Origin: Plantactinospora sp. BC1
GTDB lineage: Bacteria; Actinomycetota; Actinomycetes; Mycobacteriales; Micromonosporaceae
Direction of reading: 5' to 3'
NCBI RefSeq assembly: GCF_003030345.1
Contig: NZ_CP028158.1
Span: forward strand, 1-64,000
Length of the DNA: 64,000 nt
A model generated the notes under the pieces. That model was not told the DNA's origin. It made no database searches and was given only the letters and a program-made list of their open reading frames with translations. The number at the start of each line of letters is the position of its first letter. Within the stretch, counting starts at the first letter, position 1. Shown piece after piece: positions 55,383-64,000 of the stretch. The position numbers were made by a program, and so were the translations under genes.

Positions 55383-55835
55383 TCCTACACCCTAGGCAGC
55401 GACCCCGACAGACGCGCCGTGGCGGCTGGGCGGAACGGCCCGGGGCTGACCTGGCCCTTCGACCGGCGGCATCCACTCATGAGCACGGGCCAGGAACCCG
55501 GCAGATCCAGAAGCTGGGCCCGTTGCCGGCGGACCGACCCGGGGGCCGGAGAGCATCATAAGCAAGCCCTGGCCCACCGTCAGGTCCACGGCCACCCGGG
55601 CCTCGGCCGCTCGCGTCTCCTGCCTCCCCGGGCCAACGCCGATGGTGCCCGGGCGGGCCGTGCGGACCCGAACTCGACGATCGACGCCGGGGCGAGATCC
55701 GCCGGACCGGCCCGTCGCGAATCCGCCCGACCCGCCTCGGCGCGATTGACCGATTCGACCGCGCGGCGGATCGGTTTCCGGGCAGGATGTAACCGGATCG
55801 ACCGAGGGGGACCGCCCCGTCACGGGAGGTGTCAG
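55383..55835. other. Long divergent intergenic region, nothing recognised
   Basis: About 450 bases between the AlkZ-like gene and the channel gene show no convincing coding signal, promoter or hairpin. The open frames here are high-GC artefacts of the neighbours. Confidence 0.4.
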
Positions 55836-56804
55836 GTGGTCGCCGTCCGGATTCCACCGAGCTTCTTCGGCATCCCCTTCGGGCTGGCCGGCTTGGGCAA
55901 CACCTGGATGCTGGCCGGACACGACGGCGACGTACCGACCTGGATCGGCAACGCCCTGTTGGCGCTCGCCACGCTGGCCTGGCTCGCCGTGCTGGCGGCG
56001 TACGCCGGCTACGCGCTGCGCCGGCCGAGAGCCCTCGTCGGCGACCTGGTGGACCCGGTCACCAGCCCGTTCGTCTCGCTCGCCGTCATCACGCCGGTGC
56101 TGCTCGCCGCGCAGGGTGTCGCCCCGCACAACCTGCACGTCGGCCGGATCCTCGTCGACGTGTTCCTGGTCCTCACGCTCCTCTTCGGCGGCTGGATAAC
56201 CGGGCAGTGGATCTACGGACGAGTCGACATCGACCAGATCCACCCCGGCTACTTCCTGCCCACCGTGGCCGGCGGGTTGATCGCCTCGGCCGCCGCCTCC
56301 GCCGTCGGGCAGCGCACCCTGGCCGAGATCATGCTCGGGCTCGGGCTCATCTGCTGGCTGGTCCTCGGCTCGCTGACCCTGAACCGCCTCTTCGTCCGGC
56401 CGCCGCTGCCCACGCCACTCATCCCGACCCTCGCGATCGAGGCGGCCCCCTCCGCGCTGGCCGGGATCGCGCTCTTCGCCCTCAACGGCGGCCGGATCGA
56501 CATCTGGGTGACGCTGGTCTCCGGGTACGGGCTGCTGCTGGTCCTCGCCCAGATCCGCCTGCTCCCGCTCTACCTGCGGCTGCGCTTCGCCCCCAGCTTC
56601 TGGGCGTTCACGTTCTCCTGGTCGGCGGTGGCGACGGCCGCCCTGCACTGGATCACCGACGGCGAACCGCCGGGTCACCGCGTCTACACGTACCTGGTAC
56701 TGGCGGCCATCTCGGCCCTGATCGGCGGAATCACCGTACGGTCGATCGTGGCTGCGGCGCGCGGCCGCTTCCTGCCGCCGCCGGCCCCACCGGCGGCGCC
56801 CTGA
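55836..56804 (+). CDS. TehA/SLAC1-type (TDT family) membrane transporter
   Basis: A 322-residue protein with about ten hydrophobic segments: PPSFFGIPFGLAGLGNTWML at the start (the family's FGIPFGLAGL motif) and HPGYFLPTVAGGLIASAAAS in the middle are typical of the tellurite-resistance/dicarboxylate transporter and SLAC1 anion-channel family. GTG 55836 is chosen because GGGAGG sits six bases upstream. Confidence 0.85.
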   Translation: MVAVRIPPSFFGIPFGLAGLGNTWMLAGHDGDVPTWIGNALLALATLAWLAVLAAYAGYALRRPRALVGDLVDPVTSPFVSLAVITPVLLAAQGVAPHNLHVGRILVDVFLVLTLLFGGWITGQWIYGRVDIDQIHPGYFLPTVAGGLIASAAASAVGQRTLAEIMLGLGLICWLVLGSLTLNRLFVRPPLPTPLIPTLAIEAAPSALAGIALFALNGGRIDIWVTLVSGYGLLLVLAQIRLLPLYLRLRFAPSFWAFTFSWSAVATAALHWITDGEPPGHRVYTYLVLAAISALIGGITVRSIVAAARGRFLPPPAPPAAP

Positions 56805-56983
56805 CCCGGGCCCGGGCGTTGGTCACGATGTGCCACGAGCCGTCGGCCGCCAGGTGGGCCGGCCCCACCTCGGGAACGCCACGATCTCGATCTGGAACGG
56901 TTAGCCGGCGGGGGAGCGGTAGCCCGAGCGGTCTGTCCGTCGGTCCTCGCGCACCGCCTCCGGTGCCGCAGGAGCCGCCCGGG

Positions 56984-57643
56984 CTACCCGGTCCGGCCCG
57001 CCACGGCCCGGTAGAAGACGACGCCGCCGAACCAGGTCCCGCCGCGACCGTTCTCCGCGACGTCGGTCAGGCCGGCATCGGCCAACGCGGTCAGCACCCA
57101 CTCAGGGAGGCTCTCCGCCAGGCGCGGATGGCGGTGCGCCCGGCGGGTCACCCGCCCGGACGGCGTGCCGTCGATGTCAACCAGGTGCAGTTCACCGCCG
57201 GGACGCAACACCCGCCGGACCTCCTGTAACGCGCGCGCCCGCTCGCCTGAGGCCAGGTGGTGCAGCATGAACGCGGACAGTACCCGGTCGAAGCTGTCGT
57301 CGGGCAACGGTAGTTCGTCGGCGAAGGCGCGCTCGTACCGGATCGGGAACCCGGCCCGGGCCGCCTTGCGGCGGGCGCGGCGCAGCGCGGCCGGGTCCGG
57401 GTCGATGCCCAGCGCGTCGACGTCCGGATGGCGCCGCCCAAGCGCCCGCAGGAGGTTACCGGTGCCGCAGCCGATCTCCAGGACCCGCTGGCCGGGTCGG
57501 ATGTCGGCGCGGTCCAGAAGCTGGTCGTGGGTGCGTCCGACACCGGCGAGCCGGGTGAACGGGTCGTAGAGGGGCAGCAGCCAATGTTTGCCCATGGCGG
57601 GCAGGTAGTGCCGCTCGCGACTGGTGTTGGCCTGTCCGATCAT
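56984..57643 (-). CDS. SAM-dependent class I methyltransferase
   Basis: A 219-residue enzyme. Motif I is RVLEIGCGTGNLLRALG, the acidic loop ALGIDPDPAA, then FADELPLPDDSFDRVLSAFM and LRPGGELHLVDIDG, the UbiE/ArsM-like pattern. The ATG at 57643 has GGAG six bases upstream and is preferred over an ATG at 57655. It diverges from an AraC regulator. Confidence 0.84.
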   Translation of the reverse strand: MIGQANTSRERHYLPAMGKHWLLPLYDPFTRLAGVGRTHDQLLDRADIRPGQRVLEIGCGTGNLLRALGRRHPDVDALGIDPDPAALRRARRKAARAGFPIRYERAFADELPLPDDSFDRVLSAFMLHHLASGERARALQEVRRVLRPGGELHLVDIDGTPSGRVTRRAHRHPRLAESLPEWVLTALADAGLTDVAENGRGGTWFGGVVFYRAVAGRTG

Positions 57644-57663
57644 CTCGCGCTCCATATCCGATG

Positions 57664-57746
57664 AAGTTCGGTCGTACTCTCAGCTTCATGCGGGCCGAAG
57701 ACGCGGACAATGGCGGAACCGTGGGCGGGATGCGACAAAGTTCGGT
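57664..57746. promoter_or_regulatory. Direct repeats in the methyltransferase/AraC region
   Basis: AAGTTCGGT occurs at 57664-57672 and again at 57738-57746, 74 bases apart and in the same orientation. Same-orientation half sites separated by whole helical turns suit AraC proteins. They also argue that the AraC gene begins downstream of the first possible ATG (57661). Confidence 0.4.
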
Positions 57747-58665
57747 TCCAACGCCCCGGGCTGTCGGGGTGACCGGACAGGGCGTGCCGGTCATCGGCTT
57801 CGGGCATGTACCCGGCCGCGCTCCGATCGCCGTGGCCCGGGTCGGGGACCGGGCGCCGACCGTCGGCCCGGCCACCGGCGAAGCGCACACCCACGACTTC
57901 CTGGCGCTCTTCTACGCGCACCGAGCCGACGGGACGGTGCGGATCGACGGCCGGACGTGGACGGTGACCGACGGGGACCTCTTCGTCATCGCGCCGGGGC
58001 AGGTCGTCTCGTTCGACCCACACGAAGAGGTCGCCACCGACGGCTGGGTGGTCTGGTTTCCCGCCGACGTGGTGCGACCCGGTATGTCCGGGGCGTACTC
58101 GTCGTGGCGGACGCACCCGCTGCTCTTCCCGTTCGCGCAGGGAATCGACCGGACGCAGCGGCTCCGCATCCCGGCGGCCGACCGGGCGGCCTGGGTCGAG
58201 CGCTTCGCCGCGCTCGACGTCGAGCTACGGGCCCGGCGCGACGGCCACCAGGAAGCCGCCCTCGCCCACCTGACCCTGGTACTCGTGGCCGCCGCCCGGT
58301 TGTCGACCGGCGTTGCCGACCAGTTGCGCTCCTCGAACGAGCCACTGCTCGGGGCGGTCTTCGACGCGATCGAGCAGCGCTACCACGAGCCCATCTCGCT
58401 GGCCGACATCGCCGGCGAACTCGCGCTCACCACCGGTCATCTCACCACCGTCGTACGCCGGAAGACCGGCCGGACCGTTGCGCAGTGGATCGCGCAGCGC
58501 CGGATGCAGCAGGCCCGCCTGTTGCTCACCGAGACCGATCTGACCGTTGCGGCGATCAGCCGTCGGGTCGGCTATCCGGACGTCAGCTATTTCATCAAAC
58601 GCTTCCGCGCCAGCCACGGGATGACCCCGGGACAGTGGCGTGACGCCGCCAATCCCGCTCCGTGA
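57730..58665 (+). CDS. AraC-family transcriptional regulator
   Basis: A regulator of about 311 residues from ATG 57730 (ATG 57661 and 57688, or GTG 57766, are alternatives). A cupin-like sensor (EAHTHDFLALFYAHRADGTV; DGDLFVIAPGQVVSFDPHEE) precedes the double helix-turn-helix ISLADIAGELALTTGHLTTV and AAISRRVGYPDVSYFIKRFR with GMTPGQW. The upstream starts would leave only a few bases for the divergent promoter, so a later start is likely. Probably controls the methyltransferase, itself or both. Confidence 0.82.
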   Translation: MRQSSVPTPRAVGVTGQGVPVIGFGHVPGRAPIAVARVGDRAPTVGPATGEAHTHDFLALFYAHRADGTVRIDGRTWTVTDGDLFVIAPGQVVSFDPHEEVATDGWVVWFPADVVRPGMSGAYSSWRTHPLLFPFAQGIDRTQRLRIPAADRAAWVERFAALDVELRARRDGHQEAALAHLTLVLVAAARLSTGVADQLRSSNEPLLGAVFDAIEQRYHEPISLADIAGELALTTGHLTTVVRRKTGRTVAQWIAQRRMQQARLLLTETDLTVAAISRRVGYPDVSYFIKRFRASHGMTPGQWRDAANPAP

Positions 58666-58717
58666 ACCGACCGCGGCCGGGACGTGCAGCTCGACGACCG
58701 TTGATACGGTCCGTTGC

Positions 58718-60613
58718 GTGCTCACCACGCCAGCCGCCCTCGGCGTCGACTTCGGCACCTCGCACACCGTTGCCGCGGTACGGATGCCGAGCGGCCGGAC
58801 CGAGTCGCTGCTGTTCGACGCGTCGCCGCTGCTGCCCTCCGCGGTGTTCGCGCAGTCAACCGGTCAACTGCTGGTGGGACACGACGCACTCCGCGGTTCC
58901 CGGCTCGATCCCGGCCGGTCCGAGCCCAATCCGAAGCGCCACATCGCCGACGGGACGCTGCTGCTGGGCGATGTCGAGACAACGGTGGAAGAGGCGGTAC
59001 GAGCCGTGCTGTCCCGGGTGGCCCAGACCGCGCGGCGTGCGCTCGGCACCACGCCCACGTCGGTGGTGTTGACCCATCCGGCCAGTTGGGGTGCCCAGCG
59101 GCGCGGAGTACTGGCGCGGGCGGCGGCTGGCGCAGGGCTGGGGGGTGCGGTCCGGCTGCTGGCCGAGCCGGTCGCCGCCGCGTTCTACTTCACCGAGGTG
59201 CTCGGCCACCGGGTGGAGCCGGGCGGCACCCTGGTGGTGTACGACCTCGGGGGCGGCACCTTCGACATCAGCGCGGTGCGGCGGCTGCCTGACGGCGGCT
59301 GGGAGGTACGCGCCACCGCCGGGTTGGACGACGTGGGTGGAGTCGACATCGACGCCGCGATCGTCCAGTGGATGGTGACCCACGCCGGTGCCGACGAGAC
59401 CGGGGCGCGGCTCGGACTCAGCGAAGCGCGTCGCTGGCAGCAGGCGCAGCAGGAGGCGCGGGCCGCCAAGGAACAGCTCAGCCGATTCGTCACGGCGCCG
59501 ATCGTCCTACCCGGGCTGGACCGCGAGTTCCACCTCACCCGTACGGAGTTCGACGAGCTGGCCCGGCCGTTACTGGAGCGGACGGTGGTCCTGACCACGT
59601 CGACGCTGTTCGGCAGCGGGGTCACCGCCGACCGGCTGGCCGGGGTCTTCCTGGTCGGCGGGTCCAGCCGGATCCCGCTGGTCGCCACGATGCTGCACCG
59701 GGCGCTCGGCGTGGCGCCGACGGTCATCGACCAGCCGGAGCTGGTGGTGGCCCATGGCAGTCTGCACGCACCGCCGTCCGGCGGACCGACCCCGGTCGAC
59801 CCGGCGCCACCGGTCCGGACCCACCCAGCGCAGGCCCTCACACCACCACCGCCACCACCCACACCCACACCACCCACACCGCCGACAGCAACAACGCCGA
59901 CGACACCCCCACCGACACCCACAACACCGTCAACACCGCCAACACCGACAGCGGCGCCGACGATGGCCGCCGGCCCGGTCGCGCAACGGTCGATCCCGGG
60001 CGAGCCGGCCCCGGCACCGCGCCCGGCAGCCGTCACCTTCGCCGTCGCGGTGCTGCTCGGCGCGGTAGTCGGTGCGGCGATGACCGCCTACCCGATGCTG
60101 GCCGGATACGACGGCCCGCTGCCGTACTGGACGGACCGGTACGCCTGGCAGCTCATACCGCTTGCGGGTCTGCTGGCCGGGATCTGGGCTCGCCGTCGAG
60201 GCGTCGCGTTCGTGGCGCAGGTGGTCTCCGGTGTCGTCGCCGGGCTGGTCGGGCTCGTGGTGGTACAGACCGGGCGGGACATCTTCCGTCTGCCGTGGGG
60301 GATCCCGGTCGAGTTCTACTTCTGGGAGCACCATCCCGACATCTGGTTCCTGACCCTGGTCGGCGGTTGCCTCGGCACCGGCCTCGTCCTCGAAGCGGCG
60401 CTCGCCGCGACCGCGCGGCTCGGCAACCGTGGCCTGGCCGTCGCCGCCGTTGCCGCCGCCGGGATGCTGCCGAGCTTGCTACTGCTCTGGATCTTCGATT
60501 GGGAGTACCAACCGCAGTCTTCCCGGCTGGTGGTCGACACGCTGTTCGCGTACCCCTTCGTGTTGTTGCTGGCCTGGCCCGCCGCGGCGCTCGCCGGGCG
60601 TCCGTCCCGCTAG
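58718..60613 (+). CDS. Hsp70-like ATPase fused to a Pro/Thr-rich linker and membrane domain
   Basis: A 631-residue chimera. Residues 1-350 are an Hsp70/actin-fold ATPase: LGVDFGTSHTVAAVRM (phosphate 1), VVYDLGGGTFDISAV (phosphate 2), LLAEPVAAAFYF, and FLVGGSSRIPLVATML (adenosine). The usual substrate-binding domain is absent. A Pro/Thr-rich stretch (about residues 365-420) leads to about five hydrophobic segments in the last 190 residues, so the ATPase would face the cytoplasm from the membrane. I start at GTG 58718, where the ATPase begins. Client or partner unknown. Confidence 0.8.
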   Translation: MLTTPAALGVDFGTSHTVAAVRMPSGRTESLLFDASPLLPSAVFAQSTGQLLVGHDALRGSRLDPGRSEPNPKRHIADGTLLLGDVETTVEEAVRAVLSRVAQTARRALGTTPTSVVLTHPASWGAQRRGVLARAAAGAGLGGAVRLLAEPVAAAFYFTEVLGHRVEPGGTLVVYDLGGGTFDISAVRRLPDGGWEVRATAGLDDVGGVDIDAAIVQWMVTHAGADETGARLGLSEARRWQQAQQEARAAKEQLSRFVTAPIVLPGLDREFHLTRTEFDELARPLLERTVVLTTSTLFGSGVTADRLAGVFLVGGSSRIPLVATMLHRALGVAPTVIDQPELVVAHGSLHAPPSGGPTPVDPAPPVRTHPAQALTPPPPPPTPTPPTPPTATTPTTPPPTPTTPSTPPTPTAAPTMAAGPVAQRSIPGEPAPAPRPAAVTFAVAVLLGAVVGAAMTAYPMLAGYDGPLPYWTDRYAWQLIPLAGLLAGIWARRRGVAFVAQVVSGVVAGLVGLVVVQTGRDIFRLPWGIPVEFYFWEHHPDIWFLTLVGGCLGTGLVLEAALAATARLGNRGLAVAAVAAAGMLPSLLLLWIFDWEYQPQSSRLVVDTLFAYPFVLLLAWPAAALAGRPSR

Positions 60614-60671
60614 GACCGCCGGTGGCACGGGATCGGGCCCGGGGCCACAGCGGCACGCCACCGGCCGGGGG

Positions 60672-62462
60672 TCAGCTCGGGTCGGCGGGGTAGCCGAGGC
60701 GGGCAAGGAGATCCAGCGCGGTCCGCCGCCAGCTCACCCTCTCCAGCAGTTGCCCGCGCAGCTCGGCGGCCCGGCCGAAGGCGGTGACCGGGTCGACCAG
60801 GGTCTCGTACAGTGCCTGCGCCCAGGTCTCCACGACCTGGCTGTCGCCGCCCCGGACCCGGAGCACCTCGCGGGGCGCCCGGCGCTCGCCGTCCCGGGTC
60901 TGGCTGGTCAGCAACTGTGCCAGCCCGCTCTCCGCGGTGATCAGCACGGGTACGCCGGCAGCGATCGCCTCGTACGCCGCGAGCCCGAACCCCTCGTGCC
61001 GGGACGGCATGATGACCGCCCGGGAGGCCCACAGGTCGTTGCGCAGCATCGCCTCGTCGGGCGAGTAGGTGCGGAGGAAGACCTCCAGCTCCGGGCTGGC
61101 CAGCGGGTCGAGCCGGGCCTTGACCTCGTCGGCGTCCTCCGGGCGTACCCCGCGGATGACCAGGGCGGGCCGCTCGTCGAGACTGTCGCCGAGTTCCTCG
61201 ATCGCCCGCTTGACCATGTTGACCGCGATGTCCAGGCCCTTGGAGCGGACGTCCTCGGCCCGGGCCATCAGCAGCACCTGACGCCGGTCCGGCAGGTCGT
61301 CCAGGTCGACGACGCCGCCCCAGTCCCGCAGCCCGGGGATCAGGGTGAAGACGGGTGGTCGGGTCGACAGTCGGCCCCGCATCAGGTTGTCGATCGTCCT
61401 GCTCAGGTGCGGTCCGACCCCCGCGACCAGGTCGGCGGTGATGGCGAGCTGCACCTCCAACTCGCGCCGCTCGTCGCTGGTCACCATCAGGGACGGGCCG
61501 CCCGGCTCCTCCTTCGCCTGGCCGAGGCGGTCCGGATCCATGTGTACGACGTGCACCCGCTTGGCGGTCGGGAAGTAGTGGTGGTGTGCCGCGTAGGCGT
61601 ACGGACCGAGGATGCGGCCGTGCCCGACGATCACGTCCGGCCGGTACGGCTCGTCGTCGAAGCCGGGCCGGGTGAGCAGCAGTTCCTTGCCGGTGATGCC
61701 CGGTACGGGATCGGGGGCGACGAGCTGGACGCCGTCCTTCAGCGCGGCGTCCCGATCCTGCTGGGTGGCGGTCGGCACCATCACCCGTACGTCGACGCCG
61801 ACCTCGGCCAGCGCGACCGCGAGTTCCCGGTTGAGGGTCGAGATGCCACCCGCCTCGGAGTGCCACTCGTCGGCGACGAGCAGGAACCGGGTCGCGCTCG
61901 CCCCGTCCGCCCCGTCCGACCCGGCCGGGTGGATGTCCGGGGCGCTCGGCGGTGGCGGCTCCTCGGCGGTGCGGAGGTGGGCCACCGCCGCGTCGAGGTC
62001 GGCGACCGGGGTCGGTACGCCGTTACGGTCGAGTGTGGACCAGCCGCCCTCGGGAGTGGCCACCCCGACCGCGATCCGGTCGAACCCGGTGCCGGCGAGT
62101 TGCGGGCCCAGGCCGGACAGGTCGGTCGCCGGCTCGGCCGGCAGGACGACGAGCAGCAGCCCGAGCCGACCGTCGTCGCCGAGGTTCCGGCGGAGGGCCA
62201 GCCCGGCCGCCGACAGCTCGGTGACCCGGGCGGCCAGGCTCCGGCCGTCCCAGAGCACGACCTTGATGGAGAGGGCGGGCGGACCGCCCGTGCCGTCGGT
62301 CCAGACGTCGGGGGTTCCGGCTCCCGGGCCCGGAGCGTACGAAGCCCGCCCGCGCACGATCCCGGCGACCCGCGACCGAAACCGGACCATGGACTGCTCC
62401 CGAGCGCTGGCGGAGCCGTTCTCCCGCAGCGACCGGGCCAGTTCGGCAAGCGTCGGGTCCAT
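60672..62462 (-). CDS. Glycosyltransferase family 4-like protein with novel N-terminal domain
   Basis: A 596-residue protein. The first 190 residues (LAELARSLRENGSASAREQS; YAPGPGAGTPDVWTDGTGG; PALSIKVVLWDGRSLAARV) form an alpha/beta domain I cannot place. The rest is GT-B: ADEWHSEAGGISTLNRELAV (acceptor side), VLLMARAEDVRSKGLDIAV, and the donor motif SRHEGFGLAAYEAIAAGVPV with the E-x7-E pattern. It would transfer an activated sugar in the cytoplasm. The N-terminal extension hints at a regulatory or recruitment role. Confidence 0.82.
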   Translation of the reverse strand: MDPTLAELARSLRENGSASAREQSMVRFRSRVAGIVRGRASYAPGPGAGTPDVWTDGTGGPPALSIKVVLWDGRSLAARVTELSAAGLALRRNLGDDGRLGLLLVVLPAEPATDLSGLGPQLAGTGFDRIAVGVATPEGGWSTLDRNGVPTPVADLDAAVAHLRTAEEPPPPSAPDIHPAGSDGADGASATRFLLVADEWHSEAGGISTLNRELAVALAEVGVDVRVMVPTATQQDRDAALKDGVQLVAPDPVPGITGKELLLTRPGFDDEPYRPDVIVGHGRILGPYAYAAHHHYFPTAKRVHVVHMDPDRLGQAKEEPGGPSLMVTSDERRELEVQLAITADLVAGVGPHLSRTIDNLMRGRLSTRPPVFTLIPGLRDWGGVVDLDDLPDRRQVLLMARAEDVRSKGLDIAVNMVKRAIEELGDSLDERPALVIRGVRPEDADEVKARLDPLASPELEVFLRTYSPDEAMLRNDLWASRAVIMPSRHEGFGLAAYEAIAAGVPVLITAESGLAQLLTSQTRDGERRAPREVLRVRGGDSQVVETWAQALYETLVDPVTAFGRAAELRGQLLERVSWRRTALDLLARLGYPADPS

Positions 62463-62494
62463 TCCCGAATGCTAGGCAAACGGGTCCACCCCGG

Positions 62495-63157
62495 CTATTC
62501 GGCGTTCAGCCGGTACGTGGCATCTTCACACCACCGCAGCGCCGACAACCAGCGTCCGTAACCGGCCGCCATGTCGAGGTGCCCTGCGCCGTTCACCCGG
62601 TCGACATCGCACAGTCGGCCATAAACGGCATCGGCTGGCGGCTGGCAGTATCGATCATTGTCGGCACAGACCAATCGGGGTACGGCGAGCGACCCCGAAT
62701 GGATCACGTCCAGCGCATCGGTTGGGAGTTGGAATCCGCGTAGTTCCGCCGTTTCCGCGAGGAACCGAGGGCCCGGCGGCGCGACCAGGAGCACCCGGCC
62801 GACCGGCAGGTGCACGCTGCCCTGGCGGGCGAGGTGGAGCCAGGTCACGCAGGAGAGGCTGTGTGCCACCACCGCCTGCTCGGCGCCGGGTGCCCGGGCC
62901 AGGGCCTGCTCCGTCGCCGCGAGCCAATCCTTGAGTACCGGAAATTCGGGGTCGGGGAGTTGCGGATAACAGACGTCGTGGCCGGCGGCGGTGAGTCGTT
63001 CGGCCAGCCACCGCTGCCAGTGGCCGACCGGCCGGTGGTTCTGCCAGCCATGCAGGATGAGAAAGCGTCGGCGGGGCTCCGTTCGGCCATCGGAACGGGC
63101 CGCCACCGGTCGCCGGTCGCCGGTGTCGTCCCGCCACCGATCCGACCCTGCCCGCAT
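62495..63157 (-). CDS. RBBP9/YdeN-type alpha/beta-hydrolase
   Basis: A 220-residue serine hydrolase. LILHGWQNHRPVGHWQRWLA at the start, nucleophile VVAHSLSCVTWLHLA, acid region CADNDRYC and GAGHLDMAAGYG are the RBBP9/YdeN hallmarks. Its ATG overlaps the stop of the small membrane protein (TGATG) and it ends 32 bases before the glycosyltransferase start, so all belong to one transcription unit. Confidence 0.86.
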   Translation of the reverse strand: MRAGSDRWRDDTGDRRPVAARSDGRTEPRRRFLILHGWQNHRPVGHWQRWLAERLTAAGHDVCYPQLPDPEFPVLKDWLAATEQALARAPGAEQAVVAHSLSCVTWLHLARQGSVHLPVGRVLLVAPPGPRFLAETAELRGFQLPTDALDVIHSGSLAVPRLVCADNDRYCQPPADAVYGRLCDVDRVNGAGHLDMAAGYGRWLSALRWCEDATYRLNAE

Positions 63158-63537
63158 CAGAGAAGCTCGCCCCACTGGATGAACCGGGGCAGCAGCAGAA
63201 TCGCACCGACCAACGCGATTCCGGTGAGCACCAGGGGAATGCGCGCCTTCCGGAACGCGCCGCGCAGGTACTGTTCGCGGATGTCCTGCTTCTCCCGATC
63301 GCTGAAGTCGCGGTCGATGTAGAGGTCGGCGTCGCGTTCCCCGTGTTCCAACACCTGGGCGGCCCAGGTGAGGAAGGCGGCGGCGAGTACCCAGAGCAGC
63401 GCGTCCAGCGCGATCTTGGCAGTGGACACCTCGCCCTCGGGACCGGTGGAAACCGACGTGATCAGGTTGATCCCGGCGCCCGCGAAGATCCCGGCGAGGA
63501 AGTTCAGCGACGACGGCGCGGGCGGGATCACGGTCAC
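63157..63537 (-). CDS. Small two-segment membrane protein, unknown function
   Basis: A 126-residue protein with hydrophobic stretches FLAGIFAGAGINLITSV, LDALLWVLAAAFLTWAA and IPLVLTGIALVGAILLLP, and a charged middle (DADLYIDRDFSDREKQDIRE). GTG 63537 overlaps the upstream stop (GTGA) and its stop overlaps the hydrolase start. Possibly a membrane anchor or holin-like partner of the neighbouring proteins; no family recognised. Confidence 0.65.
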   Translation of the reverse strand: MTVIPPAPSSLNFLAGIFAGAGINLITSVSTGPEGEVSTAKIALDALLWVLAAAFLTWAAQVLEHGERDADLYIDRDFSDREKQDIREQYLRGAFRKARIPLVLTGIALVGAILLLPRFIQWGELL

Positions 63538-64000
63538 GCCGGACGCTCCTCGTCCGGCCCCGGTCCGCCGTTGCGCGACTCGTCACAGTAGACGACCGGG
63601 AAGGGCAGCTTCGGCCATGCCACGTCGAGGACCTGCCGGCCGAGCCGGTCCAGCCCTTCCAGCACCCGCCGTGGCGCGGATTCGGCCAGCTCGCCGGAGA
63701 GTTCCTGCCAGGTGTCCCGCTGGGCGAGCAACTGGGCGAGGCTGCGCTGGACCGAGACCGTCTGGACCGGTACCTTGGCCCGTTTGTTGATCTGGTCGTT
63801 GATGGCGCTGATCAGCTGGTTCGAGGCGTTGTGCCAGATGCCCAGCTGGCCCGGCCGGAGGCCGCAGGGCCGCGCCTCCACCAGCCTCGGCGGCTCGAAG
63901 ACGTCCCCACCAGCACCGTTGAGGGGAACCTCGACCGGCGACACCGCGCTGCCGCGCTGGGTGCTCAACACGTCACTGAGCAGCGCGCGGCACTCCGTCC
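63534..64000 (-). CDS. Unknown protein, truncated by the window edge
   Basis: The C-terminal 155 residues of a gene that continues past 64000: a GTG at 63971 exists, but the frame stays open and coding-like upstream (ECRALLSDVLSTQRG), so it is partial. It includes LGIWHNASNQLISAINDQIN and TVSVQRSLAQLLAQRDTWQE, a helical region, and ends FPVVYCDESRNGG. No family recognised. It is the visible start of the minus-strand set ending with the glycosyltransferase. Confidence 0.6.
   Translation of the reverse strand, partial: TECRALLSDVLSTQRGSAVSPVEVPLNGAGGDVFEPPRLVEARPCGLRPGQLGIWHNASNQLISAINDQINKRAKVPVQTVSVQRSLAQLLAQRDTWQELSGELAESAPRRVLEGLDRLGRQVLDVAWPKLPFPVVYCDESRNGGPGPDEERPA

Overview
The window is high-GC DNA (by eye about 70%) with GTG starts, ATGA/GTGA gene overlaps, leaderless promoters and secreted enzymes carrying CBM2 or ricin-type domains. 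This fits a soil or plant-associated actinomycete, most likely Micromonosporaceae; that placement is inference. I saw no rRNA, tRNA, CRISPR array, insertion sequence or phage gene.

Layout. 1-5793: C-terminus of an unknown gene, a monooxygenase/MarR pair with a palindromic operator, a sulfotransferase, an FGGY sugar kinase and a terpene-cyclase-like protein. 5895-9223: two divergent secreted CE1-type esterases with C-terminal CBM2. 9257-20030: an acyl-CoA cluster (thioesterase, CoA ligase, SDR, thiolase, MaoC-like) on the minus strand, a PaaX-type regulator, and a five-gene branched-chain-amino-acid-type ABC transporter on the plus strand. A putative regulator site is shared by the two operons. 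Inside the minus operon an 80-bp tandem repeat forms a relay of overlapping mini-ORFs between ligase and SDR.

20204-43797 is a plant cell-wall locus: ricin-CE1 esterase; GntR regulator; sugar ABC importer with mandelate-racemase-family dehydratase, zinc alcohol dehydrogenase and KduD-like SDR; a stretch of gene remnants; beta-helix protein with ricin domain; GH10 xylanase with ricin domain; GH43-CBM6; a second sugar importer; and a large PL11 rhamnogalacturonan lyase. Four intergenic regions carry variants of the palindrome TCATACGTATGA; in the gntR/importer gap it lies between the -35 and -10. Two regions carry a LacI-type GTGAGCGCTAAC site. I propose a coordinated pectin/rhamnogalacturonan and xylan regulon. 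Neither sugar importer has its own ATPase gene, as is usual where a shared MsiK-type ATPase serves several importers.

44099-58665 is a mixed set of exporters (two EamA, one MFS), regulators (LysR, MerR, two AraC, HxlR), hydrolases, an AlkZ-like winged-helix protein, a TehA/SLAC1-type channel and a methyltransferase. 58718-64000 holds an Hsp70-like protein fused to a membrane domain, convergent with a minus-strand gene set (unknown partial gene, small membrane protein, RBBP9-like hydrolase, two-domain glycosyltransferase) that runs off the window.
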